Counted from the stretch's first letter, positions 1 through 8,859 are shown. The stretch: DNA of 64,000 bases from Blautia wexlerae (GCF_013300825.1 NZ_JAAIMY010000007.1:54376-118375), one strand, 5' to 3'. A program made the numbers and translations. The notes: generated by a model from the sequence alone, not told the origin.

Positions 1-302
1 AGGAAATGCTTAAAACAAAAGCTGGAAGCTGCTATCATGACGCTGCTGCATTTGCCTACCTTGCAAGACGTGCAACCGGACTTCCTGTAAGAATCTGTGT
101 GGGAACAAGTAATGCGTTTAACAAGACAAGATGGCAGAACCATGGATGGGTAGAAATCAAAGTTGGAAACAAATGGTACACCTTTGATACCAATGCCAAC
201 AGATTTTCTTCTTTGAGAAAGGGAAAATGGTTTATGCAGAAACGTAATGCAATGAAAGGAAAGGTTTACAAAACCCAGAAAACATATAATGTAAATTTCT
301 GA
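1..302 (+). CDS. Transglutaminase-like domain protein (C-terminal part, cut by window edge)
   Basis: The reading frame is open to the left edge, so the true start lies outside the window; the ATG at 6 is probably internal. The visible part carries a transglutaminase/papain-like core in order: Cys in GSCYHDAAAFAYLARR, His in QNHGWVEI about 35 residues later, and Asp in WYTFDTNANR. These fit the Cys-His-Asp triad of the bacterial transglutaminase-like superfamily, often found in secreted or cell-wall proteins of this bacterial group. Substrate is unknown. It lies just upstream of a secreted repeat protein on the same strand, 57 bases away. Confidence 0.7.
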   Translation, partial: EMLKTKAGSCYHDAAAFAYLARRATGLPVRICVGTSNAFNKTRWQNHGWVEIKVGNKWYTFDTNANRFSSLRKGKWFMQKRNAMKGKVYKTQKTYNVNF

Positions 303-359
303 CAGATTTTTACCTTCCGGGATTATGAAAATTTTAAGTGAAACAGGAGAAAAGCATTT

Positions 360-1004
360 ATGATAAAAAAACAAATAAAAATGTTCCTGATGATCTTCTG
401 CCTTCTGTTTGCTTCTGCATCAGCAGTATTCTGGCTGACTCCGGTCAGCACAGAAGCTGCCAATACAGGCGATGCAAAGACAGGTCTGGTAAAAGAAAAG
501 GGAAAGTACTATTATTATGTTATCAATAAAAACGGTCAATCTGAAAAGGTAACAAATAAATGGAAAACTGTAAAGGTTACCAAAAAAGGAAAGATTTATT
601 CATACAGATATTATTTTGGAAAAAACGGAGCAGCATATTCAGGCTCTGTAAAGCTTGGTGTTAAAACACCTGCAGTCAAAAAAATCGGCAAAAAATATTA
701 TGGATTTGATACAAACGCAAGAATGCTGAAAGGGATTTATGTTATCAATGACAAATTCTATGTATTCAATTCCAAAACCGGAGTATACGACAGTGTAAAG
801 AGTTCAAAACTGAGAAAAGCATATGGATATGAAAAGAAAGCAGCAACATTAAAAAAACTTCTCGGAAAGCCTAAGAAAACGGAGAAACTTACCGGCTGCT
901 ACGGAAACGGAAAAGAATATATGCTGTATTATCAGAATTTTGTACTGAGTACCGGTGAAACTTCAAAAGGAGTAGAGGTCATTTTCGGTGTTCTGCCTTA
1001 TTAA
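360..1004 (+). CDS. Small secreted protein with cell-wall-binding-like repeats
   Basis: A 214-residue protein with a signal peptide (basic MIKKQIK, a hydrophobic stretch, then an STEAAN cleavage region). The mature part has aromatic/glycine motifs such as KGKYYYYVINKNG, YYFGKNGAAYSG and KKYYGFDTNAR, which resemble degenerate choline-binding/cell-wall-binding repeats. The C-terminal 80 residues match nothing I recognise. It is likely exported and wall-associated. It precedes the O-acyltransferase genes with 33 bases between them, so it may share their transcript. Function is unknown. Confidence 0.65.
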   Translation: MIKKQIKMFLMIFCLLFASASAVFWLTPVSTEAANTGDAKTGLVKEKGKYYYYVINKNGQSEKVTNKWKTVKVTKKGKIYSYRYYFGKNGAAYSGSVKLGVKTPAVKKIGKKYYGFDTNARMLKGIYVINDKFYVFNSKTGVYDSVKSSKLRKAYGYEKKAATLKKLLGKPKKTEKLTGCYGNGKEYMLYYQNFVLSTGETSKGVEVIFGVLPY

Positions 1005-1037
1005 AACTGCAATAAAAAATGATGGAAGAGAGTTATT

Positions 1038-2429
1038 ATGGTTTTTAGTTCAATGGTTTTCATGTGTATATTTCTGCCGGTGGTGTTTATCCTGCACTGT
1101 ATTCTTCCGGGAATACGACTGAAGAATGCGTTGCTGTTGCTGGCAAGTGTACTTTTTTACGCATATGGCGAACCTGTATATATCATTTTATTATTTGTTT
1201 CTACATTATTAAACTATTTTTGTGCCTGTCTGATTGAAAGCAGCAAATACAAGAAAGTAATTCTGACACTTGCTGTTATCTGTAACCTGGGAATCCTTAT
1301 TGTATTTAAGTATACGGATTTTATCCTGGGAACAGTCAACACTCTGACAGGACTGCATCTGCCGCTGCCACAGATCCGCATGCCAATCGGAATCTCATTC
1401 TTCACATTCCAGGCTATGTCTTATGTGATCGATGTATATCGGGGAACAACAAAGGCGCAGAAGAATTACGCAAAAGTTTTGCTGTATATTTCCTTCTTCC
1501 CACAGCTGATCGCAGGACCGATTGTCAAGTACCATGATATAGCACAGGAAATTGACAACCGTACCCAGTCTCTGGAGGGAGTTTCGCTGGGAATCCGCAG
1601 ATTTTCAGCCGGACTCTGTAAGAAAGTCCTGATTTCCAATACTATGGGACTTGTTGCAGACCAGCTCTTTGGTGCTTCTGCAGGAAATATCAACGCTGCC
1701 GGAGCATGGCTGGGTGCCATTTCCTATATGCTGCAGATTTATTTCGATTTCAGCGGATATAGCGACATGGCGATCGGACTGGGCTGGATGTTTGGTTTTC
1801 ATTTCAAAGAAAACTTCAACTATCCCTATATCAGCGGAAGTATCCGGGAGTTCTGGAGAAGATGGCATATTTCTCTGTCCGGATGGTTTCTGGAATATCT
1901 TTATATTCCCCTTGGCGGAAACAGAAAAGGAAAATTCCGCACAGTTGTAAATAAGATGATCGTATTCCTGTGTACCGGTATCTGGCATGGAGCAGCAGTA
2001 AATTTCCTGTTCTGGGGAATCTATCATGGATGTTTCCTTATGCTTGAGGAATATGTTCCGTGGATTGGAAGAAAAGGTTCTAAGCTAAAAGCTGTATTTC
2101 AGCATATCTACGCACTTCTGGTAGTGTGCATTGGTTTTGTGTTCTTCCGGGCAGATACCATGTCTCAGGGATTATTCTGGATAAAAGAGATGTTTACAGG
2201 ATTTACATGGAATGCCGCTGCCATGAGTTTTGCAGTGCAGCAGATCACCCCTGTATTTCTTGTTACCCTGGCAGGTGCCCTGATTGCATGCTGTCCTGTT
2301 ATCAAAACTGTAAATAATAAGAAATGGTACGCTCCTTTTGCATATGTATGCAGTCTGCTTGGACTGGTTGTCTGCATGCTCAGTCTTGCAAGCGGAACCT
2401 ATAATCCATTTATCTATTTCAGATTTTAA
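1038..2429 (+). CDS. MBOAT family O-acyltransferase (AlgI/DltB-like)
   Basis: A 463-residue polytopic membrane protein of the membrane-bound O-acyltransferase family. Visible hallmarks are PQLIAGPIVKY near 155-165, DFSGYSDMAIGLG near 237-249, FWRRWHISLSGW with His277, and GIWHGAAVNF with His317, the conserved catalytic His of the family. AlgI-type members move acetyl groups across the membrane to O-acetylate surface polysaccharides, together with an AlgJ/AlgX/DHHW-type esterase-fold partner. Such a partner gene follows 12 bases downstream, supporting a surface-glycan acetylation role. The acceptor polymer cannot be told from sequence. Confidence 0.93.
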   Translation: MVFSSMVFMCIFLPVVFILHCILPGIRLKNALLLLASVLFYAYGEPVYIILLFVSTLLNYFCACLIESSKYKKVILTLAVICNLGILIVFKYTDFILGTVNTLTGLHLPLPQIRMPIGISFFTFQAMSYVIDVYRGTTKAQKNYAKVLLYISFFPQLIAGPIVKYHDIAQEIDNRTQSLEGVSLGIRRFSAGLCKKVLISNTMGLVADQLFGASAGNINAAGAWLGAISYMLQIYFDFSGYSDMAIGLGWMFGFHFKENFNYPYISGSIREFWRRWHISLSGWFLEYLYIPLGGNRKGKFRTVVNKMIVFLCTGIWHGAAVNFLFWGIYHGCFLMLEEYVPWIGRKGSKLKAVFQHIYALLVVCIGFVFFRADTMSQGLFWIKEMFTGFTWNAAAMSFAVQQITPVFLVTLAGALIACCPVIKTVNNKKWYAPFAYVCSLLGLVVCMLSLASGTYNPFIYFRF

Positions 2430-2441
2430 GGGAGGACAGAC

Positions 2442-3837
2442 ATGAAAAAAGGTAAATTAATCTACAGTGTTTTATTTTTTGCCGTCTGCCTGTGCCCGTC
2501 AGTGGGGATGCTGATCGCCAAACCGGAGACTTCTTCTGAGAATCGCCAGCTTTCAGAATTTCCCACTCTCAAAACAGAAGAGGGAAAATGGAATGTAGAA
2601 TGGCTTTCTCAGGCCGGAGATTATTTTCAGGAACATTTTGCTTTCAGAAATGAACTTGTTACCGGAAATGCCCTGCTGCATGGAAAGCTTCTGGAAACAT
2701 CTACTGCAGACGGTGTGATCCAGGGGAAAAACGGATGGCTTTATTATAAAGATTCTCTGGATGATTATCTGGGGCAGAATCTGCTTTCAGACAGAAGTCT
2801 GTATAATATTGCACATATGCTGTCCATGACTCAGGAAGCTCTGAACGAAAAAGATGTGAAGTTTCTGTTTACAATCGCTCCGAATAAGAACTCTCTGTAC
2901 GGTGAGAACATGCCATACTATGACAGCCTGAAGATAACAGATGAAACAAACCGTGAAAGGCTGACAAAAGTTTTGGAACAGGAGAACGTTTCTTACGCAG
3001 ATTTGTATCAGGCATTTACAGATCAGGATGAAGTACTTTATCACGCAAGAGACTCCCACTGGAATAATAAAGGTGCTGCACTGGCAGCAGATGTTTTGAT
3101 GACGGCCCTGAATAAAGAACACGATTCTTATACAGATGAGCCTTATGAAGTACGTAAAGATTATACCGGAGATCTGGATACAATGCTGTATCCTCTTGCA
3201 ACAACTGCAGATGATGAAGTATATTATTGCAGTAGCTGGCAAGATCAACAGCAATTTTGATCCGCGTATCACAACAGTAAATCCGGTTAAGGAAGGCAGT
3301 CTTGTCATGTACAGAGATTCATTTGGAAATGCGCTGCTTCCATATATGGCTGATGCTTATGCAAATGCATATTTTTCCAGAGGAATTCCGTATCAGCTAA
3401 GTGATGTAGATACAATGAACGCTGATACGGTAGTGATAGAGCGAGCAGAGCGTTTTCTTCCGGAAATGTCACAGTTTCCGCCTGTTCTTACTGCAAAAGA
3501 AGTTTCGTTGACAGGTGAGGAGGAAAGTACTGCGACAGATGCAGCCTGGGATGTAAAAATGAAACCACAGGGAACCGTGGTTCAGGTTTCCGGCCGCATC
3601 AAAGAGGGATATCTGGATACAGATTCCCGGATTTATCTCAGGATAAACGGAACCGTATATGAAGCATTTCCTATGGATATTGCAGACGGAGACAGACTGG
3701 ATGACAATGGCTTCTGTCTTTATATGCCTGCTGAGCTGGCACTGGCCGATGGAAATGATCTGGAAGTGCTGATAACAAAAGGTGATAAATATTTAAATAT
3801 TTATAAAAACATCATTGAGGAGGACATCATACAATGA
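2442..3837 (+). pseudogene. DHHW/AlgJ-like acetyltransferase partner, broken by a +1 frameshift
   Basis: An intact version would be about 464 residues. Frame one (2442-3260) encodes an N-terminal membrane anchor, GVIQGKNGWLYY and the catalytic-type ARDSHWNNKG motif (Asp204/His206), then reads into a false stop. Homologous sequence resumes in the +1 frame near 3241 (KINSNFDP) and includes YRDSFGN with the likely nucleophile Ser at 3319-3321, ending at 3837. One extra base around 3240 explains this. The break separates Asp/His from the Ser, so neither fragment would be a full enzyme. It could be a real lesion, phase variation or an assembly error. The downstream gene overlaps its stop by ATGA, typical of an intact operon. 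Confidence 0.8.
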
Positions 3838-4778
3838 AAAGAAAAATAATCACAACACTTTTAAGCCTTTCTGTAGCAGGAACAATGGCATTTGCACCCG
3901 TAGCAGCGTTTGCAGCTTCAGATGATGCTGCACAGACTGCCAAGACAGAGAGCACCGATGAGAAAACTGAAGATGCTGATAAGGCAGAAGAAACAGCAGA
4001 AGATTTAACTGTCAAAACAGATACACAGGAAGTAACTGTTAAGAATCAGACAGGATACGCACTTACTGCCAAAGATCTGAAAGACGCCAAAGATGCTGAT
4101 AAGGATGCTGACAAAAAAGAAGATGCTGTTGGAAAAACACTCACAGTAACAGGCAAAGATGAAACAGATCATGTTTTTGAAAATGTAGATCCTGATTCCT
4201 GGACAGACCCGGTTATCTACGATGAATATGGATTCCTTTATATTAAATATCAGGATGCGGATAAAAAGGAGCAGGAGATTGCTGAGACTGCTGACGAAAA
4301 AGAATGGGATTCCCCTCTTACCATGTATCTGTTATCTAATGTAAATGTACGTGAGCAGGCAGATAAAGAAAGCAAATCTCTGAAAGTTCTTTCAACAGGC
4401 ACAGAGGTAAAGGCTGTCTCAATTGTTCCGGAATGGATCAAAATTGAAACAGATGAGGTGACAGGATATATTTATCATTCTTATATCACTGAGAATAAAG
4501 AAGCTGCTGATGCTAAAGTAAAAGCTGAAAAAGAAGCGAAAGAGGCAAAAGAAAAAGCTGCAGCAGAAGCTGCACAGGCTGCCGCTGCTTCTCAGGCTTC
4601 ATCCTATGATAATTCCAGCGATTATTCTTATCAGGAACCTTCTTACTCCGAACCGGCAGCTCAGCCGTCAGCGCCATACGAAGTAAGCCGTCAGCAGTAT
4701 GATGACTGCGATGGAAGCGGACACGGCTATTATGAGATTACATATTCTGACGGAAGCGTTTCCTACGAAGAATATTAA
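3834..4778 (+). CDS. Secreted SH3-domain protein
   Basis: A 314-residue exported protein starting in an ATGA overlap with the preceding DHHW gene, so translation is probably coupled. It has a signal peptide (MKRKIITTLLSLSVAGTMAF, cleavage near AFAAS), a Lys/Asp/Glu/Thr-rich low-complexity stretch, and a bacterial SH3 domain around residues 160-222 (TMYLLSNVNVREQADKESK, ending GYIYHSYI). An Ala/Lys/Glu coiled-coil-like segment, a Ser/Tyr/Pro-rich linker and a short tail motif (YDDCDGSGHGYYEI) follow. The SH3 domain suggests peptidoglycan contact. No catalytic domain is visible. Confidence 0.8.
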   Translation: MKRKIITTLLSLSVAGTMAFAPVAAFAASDDAAQTAKTESTDEKTEDADKAEETAEDLTVKTDTQEVTVKNQTGYALTAKDLKDAKDADKDADKKEDAVGKTLTVTGKDETDHVFENVDPDSWTDPVIYDEYGFLYIKYQDADKKEQEIAETADEKEWDSPLTMYLLSNVNVREQADKESKSLKVLSTGTEVKAVSIVPEWIKIETDEVTGYIYHSYITENKEAADAKVKAEKEAKEAKEKAAAEAAQAAAASQASSYDNSSDYSYQEPSYSEPAAQPSAPYEVSRQQYDDCDGSGHGYYEITYSDGSVSYEEY

Positions 4779-4863
4779 TTATTGTTCCTGTGACCAATTA
4801 AGGAATAACCATCGTACATCTTACCGGAATACTGGATATGTGGCATTGCCGGAATGATGATTG

Positions 4864-4884
4864 TATAGCAATCCTCTAAAATAA
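4864..4884 (+). repeat. Copy of the dispersed TATAGCAATCCT element
   Basis: Intergenic. TATAGCAATCCT followed by CTAAAATAA, nearly identical over 20 bases to the copy at 59297 and related to copies at 28945, 32551 and 46006. Confidence 0.6.
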
Positions 4885-4893
4885 CATATATAG

Positions 4894-4937
4894 AGACTGC
4901 GGTACAGTTATAAATACTGTATGGCAGTCTTTTTTTA
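4894..4937 (+). terminator. Rho-independent terminator after the SH3 gene
   Basis: AGACTGC...TACAGT pairs with ACTGTA..GCAGTCT around a short loop, followed by a run of T. It closes the surface-protein transcript. Confidence 0.85.
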
Positions 4938-4978
4938 CTCTGCGAATGATTATACTTCTGCAAAATTGTGAAAAGATA

Positions 4979-5036
4979 TTGACAAACCCTATATGTTAGT
5001 TTATACTAACTTATAGTTAGCAAAAGATAACTATAA
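4979..5036 (+). promoter_or_regulatory. Promoter with DtxR/IdeR-type box before the DUF2325 gene
   Basis: TTGACA (4979-4984), a 17-base spacer and TATACT (5002-5007) form a strong promoter. The perfect palindrome GTTAGTTTATACTAAC (4995-5010; core TTAG-N6-CTAA at 4996-5009) covers the -10, as expected for repression. Immediately after it, TTATAGTTA (5011-5019) and TAACTATAA (5028-5036) form a second perfect 9-base inverted repeat around 8 bases, containing an imperfect box TTAGCAAAAGATAA. Confidence 0.75.
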
Positions 5037-5111
5037 ACAAAGCACAGAAAATGCTTAATTATTACCCTATAGCAATCCATAAAAGATGAGAAAACAAAAG
5101 GAGGATAATAC

Positions 5112-5387
5112 ATGAGTATTGTAATCGTAGGTGGACATGACAGAATGGTAGGACAGTACAAAAAAATCTGCAAATCTTATAAATGTAAATGTAAAGTATT
5201 TACACAGATGGAGGCAGACTTCGGCAAAAAGATAGGATGTCCGGATCTTCTGGTACTTTTTACAAATACTGTATCCCATAAGATGGTAAAATGCGCACTG
5301 GACGAGGTTGGCGCTTCTACAGATATTGTGCGCTGCCATACCAGCAGCGGAAATGCACTCAACGGTATTCTCGAAGCACGTTGCTGA
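5112..5387 (+). CDS. DUF2325 domain protein
   Basis: A 91-residue soluble protein opening MSIVIVGGHDRMVGQY, the typical start of DUF2325, with conserved SGNALNGIL near the C-terminus. The biochemical role of the family is not established to my knowledge. An iron-type operator overlies its promoter and the feo genes follow 193 bases downstream, so an iron-linked role is inferred. Several Cys residues (ICKSYKCKCK, VRCHTSSG) could bind metal. RBS GGAGG precedes the ATG. Confidence 0.8.
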   Translation: MSIVIVGGHDRMVGQYKKICKSYKCKCKVFTQMEADFGKKIGCPDLLVLFTNTVSHKMVKCALDEVGASTDIVRCHTSSGNALNGILEARC

Positions 5388-5490
5388 TAAATACTTTTCT
5401 TGTATATATTGCATAATATAGTGATAAATTAATGAAAAAATTATTAATGTTTTAAACTGAAAAACTTTATCATTAAAAATTTCAATAAAG

Positions 5491-5524
5491 TTATTGACAT
5501 CTAACCAAAATTAGAATACACTAA
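5491..5524 (+). promoter_or_regulatory. Promoter with DtxR/IdeR-type box before feoA
   Basis: TTGACA (5494-5499), 17 bases, TACACT (5517-5522). A perfect TTAG-AATACA-CTAA box at 5511-5524 covers the -10. An imperfect copy (TTAT-TGACAT-CTAA, 5491-5504) covers the -35. Confidence 0.72.
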
Positions 5525-5580
5525 CCACATGATAAAGATAATGTTTATCACTTATTAAATGCAAAGGAAGGGATGAAGAA

Positions 5581-5790
5581 ATGCCGTTATCAATGGTAAA
5601 TGCCGGTGAACCTTTTACAATCAAAAGGATTGGAGGCAAAGAAGAAGTGAAGAGACATCTTGAGGAGCTCGGCTTCGTAGTAGGAGGAGTTGTCACAGTT
5701 GTTTCTGAGATTAACGGAAGCCTGATCGTTAATGTTAAAGAATCCAGGGTTGCCATTGGAAAAGATATGGCAAGCAAGATTATGGTCTGA
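5581..5790 (+). CDS. feoA: FeoA-domain protein 1
   Basis: A 69-residue FeoA/SH3-like protein. Visible FeoA features are MVNAGEPFTIKRIGG at the start, EELGFVVGGVVTVV in the middle and ESRVAIGKDMASKIMV at the end. FeoA proteins are small cytoplasmic partners of the ferrous iron permease FeoB. This is the first of two separate FeoA genes ahead of feoB. It has an iron-type operator in its promoter and RBS GGAAGGG. Confidence 0.92.
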   Translation: MPLSMVNAGEPFTIKRIGGKEEVKRHLEELGFVVGGVVTVVSEINGSLIVNVKESRVAIGKDMASKIMV

Positions 5791-5887
5791 ACCATAATTT
5801 CTTCCTGAAAGAAAAATAAAATTCTAGAGCGTGCAGATTGTGGAAATGATTTTTCAGACACGCTCCGGGGAAAGAAGGGAAAGAAAC

Positions 5888-6109
5888 TTGAAGACATTAA
5901 AAGAAGTTCATGTTGGAGAGACCGTTAAAGTCCAGAAACTTACCGGTGAAGGTCCAGTCAAGAGAAGAATCATGGATATGGGAATCACTAAAGGCGTGGA
6001 AATTTATGTAAGAAAAGTTGCACCTCTGGGAGATCCTGTAGAAGTAACTGTAAGAGGATATGAATTATCCTTACGTAAAGCAGATGCCGAAATGATTGTT
6101 GTGGAATAA
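5888..6109 (+). CDS. feoA: FeoA-domain protein 2
   Basis: A second FeoA-family protein with KTLKEVHVGETVKVQKL, RRIMDMGITKGVEIYV and PLGDPVEVTVRGYELSLRK, the classic FeoA sequence. I place the start at TTG 5888 (73 residues, normal family length), preceded by the strong GGGGAAAGAAGGG region. An upstream GTG at 5831 would add an unconserved extension. It resembles canonical FeoA more closely than the first copy. Two FeoAs ahead of FeoB suggest a heteromeric or specialised complex (inference). Confidence 0.9.
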   Translation: MKTLKEVHVGETVKVQKLTGEGPVKRRIMDMGITKGVEIYVRKVAPLGDPVEVTVRGYELSLRKADAEMIVVE

Positions 6110-6113
6110 TTTT

Positions 6114-6189
6114 TTGACATCATGTTAGGTCTTTCTAACAATTAGTGCCATCTAATAGTTAATAAAAACTAAGTATTAGTGATGACTAA
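6114..6189 (+). promoter_or_regulatory. feoB promoter region with four operator boxes at an exact 17-base period
   Basis: After TTGACA (6114-6119), DtxR/IdeR-type boxes start at 6125 (TTAG-GTCTTT-CTAA), 6142 (TTAG-TGCCAT-CTAA), 6159 (TTAA-TAAAAA-CTAA, one mismatch) and 6176 (TTAG-TGATGA-CTAA). Each start is exactly 17 bases from the previous one. This suggests cooperative repressor binding over the feoB promoter. Confidence 0.75.
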
Positions 6190-6274
6190 TAACTGTTGAA
6201 TGTGATATCAACAGCAGAAAGATTGGATAAAGCGATCAAAATAAAAGCGATCAAGAAATCAGAGGAGAGAGATT

Positions 6275-8434
6275 ATGTCAGTAAAAATTGCACTCGCAGG
6301 TAATCCGAACTGTGGTAAAACGACATTGTTCAATGCACTGACCGGCTCAAATCAGTTTGTAGGTAACTGGCCAGGTGTAACTGTCGAGAAAAAAGAGGGT
6401 AAGCTGAAAGGACACAAAGATGTTGTTCTCACTGACTTACCCGGTATTTATTCTTTATCACCATATACACTTGAAGAAGTAGTTGCAAGAAATTACATTC
6501 TTCAGGAAAAACCGGATGCGATCATCAATATCGTTGATGGTACCAATATTGAACGTAACCTGTATCTTACAACACAGATTCTGGAACTTGGGATTCCGGT
6601 CATCATGGCAGTCAACATGATGGATATCGTTGAGAAAAACGGCGATACAATACATATTGATAAACTGAAAAAGAAACTTGGCTGTGAAGTTGTTACTATT
6701 TCTGCGCTGAAAGGAACTGGAATCACAGAAGCTGCAAATAAGGCAGTTTCCATTGCCCAGAGCCATAAGAAAATAACACCTGTCCATGAATTCTGTGATA
6801 AAGCAGAAGAAATCATCGGAGCAGTTGAGAATAAACTGACCGGTGTGGTACCGGAAGAACAGAAGAGATTCTTCGCAATCAAGCTTCTTGAAAGAGATGA
6901 CAAGATCATTGAGCAGATGAATACATCCGTAAATGTATCTGCCGAGATCAAAGAAATGGAAGATGAGTTTGACGACGATACAGAAAGTATTATCACAAAT
7001 GAGAGATATGTTTATATTTCTTCTATCATTGGTCAGTGTGTGACTAAGGCAAGAAAAGATAAGCTTTCCACATCTGATAAGATCGACCGTATTGTTACCA
7101 ACAGATGGCTGGCACTGCCGATCTTTGCAGTTGTAATGTTTATCGTATATTATGTATCTGTAACTACAGTTGGTGCTTTCGTAACTGACTGGACAAACGA
7201 TGTTCTGTTTGGTGAGATCATTCCTCCGGCAATTGAATCAGGGCTGAATGCGATTGGCTGTGCAGCATGGTTACAGGGACTGATCCTTGACGGTATTGTA
7301 GCCGGTGTGGGAGCTGTTCTCGGTTTCGTACCTCAGATGCTTGTACTGTTTGCATTCCTTGCATTCCTTGAGTCCTGTGGTTACATGGCTCGTGTAGCAT
7401 TCATCATGGACAGAATTTTCCGTAAATTCGGTCTTTCAGGTAAATCCTTCATTCCAATGCTTATCGGCAGTGGATGCGGTGTTCCAGGTGTTATGGCTTC
7501 CCGTACGATCGAGAATGACCGTGACAGAAAGATGACAATCATGACAACTACATTCGTTCCCTGCGGAGCTAAACTTCCGATCATTGCCATGATCGCAGGT
7601 GCATTCTTCGGAAACAGCGGATGGGTTGCAACAAGTTGTTACTTTGTCGGTATCGCAGCAATTATCTGCTCCGGTATCATCTTAAAGAAAACAAAAATGT
7701 TTGCCGGTGATCCGGCTCCGTTCGTTATGGAGCTTCCTGCATACCACTGGCCAACAGTCAGCAACATCTTAAGAAGTATGTGGGAAAGAGGCTGGTCCTT
7801 CATTAAGAAAGCCGGAACAATCATCCTTCTTTCAACAATCATTCTGTGGTTCTTAATGAGCTTCGGATGGGAAGGCGGAAGCTTCGGTATGGTTGAAGAG
7901 CTTAACGAGAGTATCCTTTCTAAGATCGGTACAGCAATCGCATGGATCTTTGCACCTCTTGGCTGGACAAAAGCCGGCGAAGGATGGAAGATGGCAGTTG
8001 CAGCTGTTACAGGTCTGATCGCAAAAGAGAATGTAGTAGCTACATTTGGTATGCTTTATGGATTCGCAGAAGTTGCAGAAGACGGTGCTGAGATCTGGGG
8101 TAACCTTGCAGCAGCCATGACACCGATCGCAGCTTATGGCTTCCTGGTATTCAACCTTCTTTGTGCTCCTTGCTTCGCAGCTATGGGTGCGATCAAGAGA
8201 GAGATGAACAATACAAAATGGTTTTTATTTGCGATCGGATATCAGTGTGGACTTGCATATCTTGTGTCTCTGTGTATCTATCAGATCGGTACACTGGTTA
8301 CAGGCGGCGGTTTCGGTATCTGGACAGTGGTTGCATTCGCAATTATCATCGGATTTTTATATCTGCTGTTCAGACCTTATAAGGAAAGCGGCAGCCTTAA
8401 TGTAAAGGTAAAGGGTATGGCAAAAGCCAGATAA
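6275..8434 (+). CDS. feoB: Ferrous iron transport protein B
   Basis: A 719-residue Fe(II) permease. The N-terminal G domain has GNPNCGKTTLFNALTG (P-loop), a switch region NWPGVTVEKKEG, DLPGIYSLSP (G3) and NMMD (G4). The membrane part contains two gate-type halves with SGCGVPGVMASRTI and FVPCGAKLPIIAMIAG, and a C-terminal NLLCAPCFAAMGAIKRE. It imports Fe2+ across the cytoplasmic membrane. Two feoA genes precede it, a tandem operator array lies in its leader, and a Cys-rich FeoB-associated peptide follows. ATG at 6275 has RBS GGAGAGAG. Confidence 0.97.
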   Translation: MSVKIALAGNPNCGKTTLFNALTGSNQFVGNWPGVTVEKKEGKLKGHKDVVLTDLPGIYSLSPYTLEEVVARNYILQEKPDAIINIVDGTNIERNLYLTTQILELGIPVIMAVNMMDIVEKNGDTIHIDKLKKKLGCEVVTISALKGTGITEAANKAVSIAQSHKKITPVHEFCDKAEEIIGAVENKLTGVVPEEQKRFFAIKLLERDDKIIEQMNTSVNVSAEIKEMEDEFDDDTESIITNERYVYISSIIGQCVTKARKDKLSTSDKIDRIVTNRWLALPIFAVVMFIVYYVSVTTVGAFVTDWTNDVLFGEIIPPAIESGLNAIGCAAWLQGLILDGIVAGVGAVLGFVPQMLVLFAFLAFLESCGYMARVAFIMDRIFRKFGLSGKSFIPMLIGSGCGVPGVMASRTIENDRDRKMTIMTTTFVPCGAKLPIIAMIAGAFFGNSGWVATSCYFVGIAAIICSGIILKKTKMFAGDPAPFVMELPAYHWPTVSNILRSMWERGWSFIKKAGTIILLSTIILWFLMSFGWEGGSFGMVEELNESILSKIGTAIAWIFAPLGWTKAGEGWKMAVAAVTGLIAKENVVATFGMLYGFAEVAEDGAEIWGNLAAAMTPIAAYGFLVFNLLCAPCFAAMGAIKREMNNTKWFLFAIGYQCGLAYLVSLCIYQIGTLVTGGGFGIWTVVAFAIIIGFLYLLFRPYKESGSLNVKVKGMAKAR

Positions 8435-8447
8435 AACAGTAATAAGA

Positions 8448-8486
8448 TCAGAGCCTGCGTCCCATCTGGTGGTGCGGGTTCTGATA
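8448..8486 (+). terminator. Hairpin after feoB (weak terminator)
   Basis: ATCAGAGCCTGC pairs with GCGGGTTCTGAT around about 15 bases. There is no T run, so it may be a processing or stabilising hairpin rather than a terminator. Confidence 0.45.
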
Positions 8487-8529
8487 AACAGAATTGCAAC
8501 TGTTTCATACCTTTTTCATCGCGGAGCGT

Positions 8530-8559
8530 GTTACTGAGAACGAAGTGAACAGTAACGTA
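8530..8559 (-). repeat. Dispersed GTTACTGTTCACT hairpin element, copy 1
   Basis: On the minus strand it reads CGTTACTGTTCACTTCGTTC followed by TCAGTAAC. GTTACTG and CAGTAAC form the stem. It matches the element at 36842 at all but two or three of about 28 positions, in opposite orientation. Confidence 0.65.
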
Positions 8560-8647
8560 TCTTCACAGTTAGTGGACTGCTGATTATCAGATTGCAGTAT
8601 AGTGATTATATGTGTATGATAATGATATAAAGCAGGAGGTGTCATTT

Positions 8648-8779
8648 ATGGGAACATTGATTGTAGGAGCAATTTTGATTTTAATTGTCGGACTGATCAT
8701 AAGAGGAATCGTCAGAGACAAAAAAAGCGGCAAGTCATCATGTGGCGGAGACTGCAGCCACTGCAGAGGGTGCCATTGA
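8648..8779 (+). CDS. FeoB-associated Cys-rich membrane protein
   Basis: A 43-residue protein: one N-terminal membrane helix (GTLIVGAILILIVGLII), a basic stretch, then a Cys/His-rich tail SCGGDCSHCRGCH. This is the known architecture of small FeoB-associated Cys-rich membrane proteins encoded next to feoB in Firmicutes. RBS AGGAGG precedes the ATG. The Cys cluster facing the cytoplasm may bind or hand over Fe2+ (inference). It is too short for most ORF callers. Confidence 0.85.
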   Translation: MGTLIVGAILILIVGLIIRGIVRDKKSGKSSCGGDCSHCRGCH

Positions 8780-8859
8780 GAATCAGGCATATTACTGAAA
8801 CCTGATGCCAAACAGCAGCCATATGTCAGGAAACAGAAATTAACAAGCGGAAGGATGAT

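Noticed and set aside
1605..2027. A 140-residue open frame on the minus strand
   Set aside because: It lies inside the well-supported MBOAT gene, has no family features and no RBS; a shadow frame.
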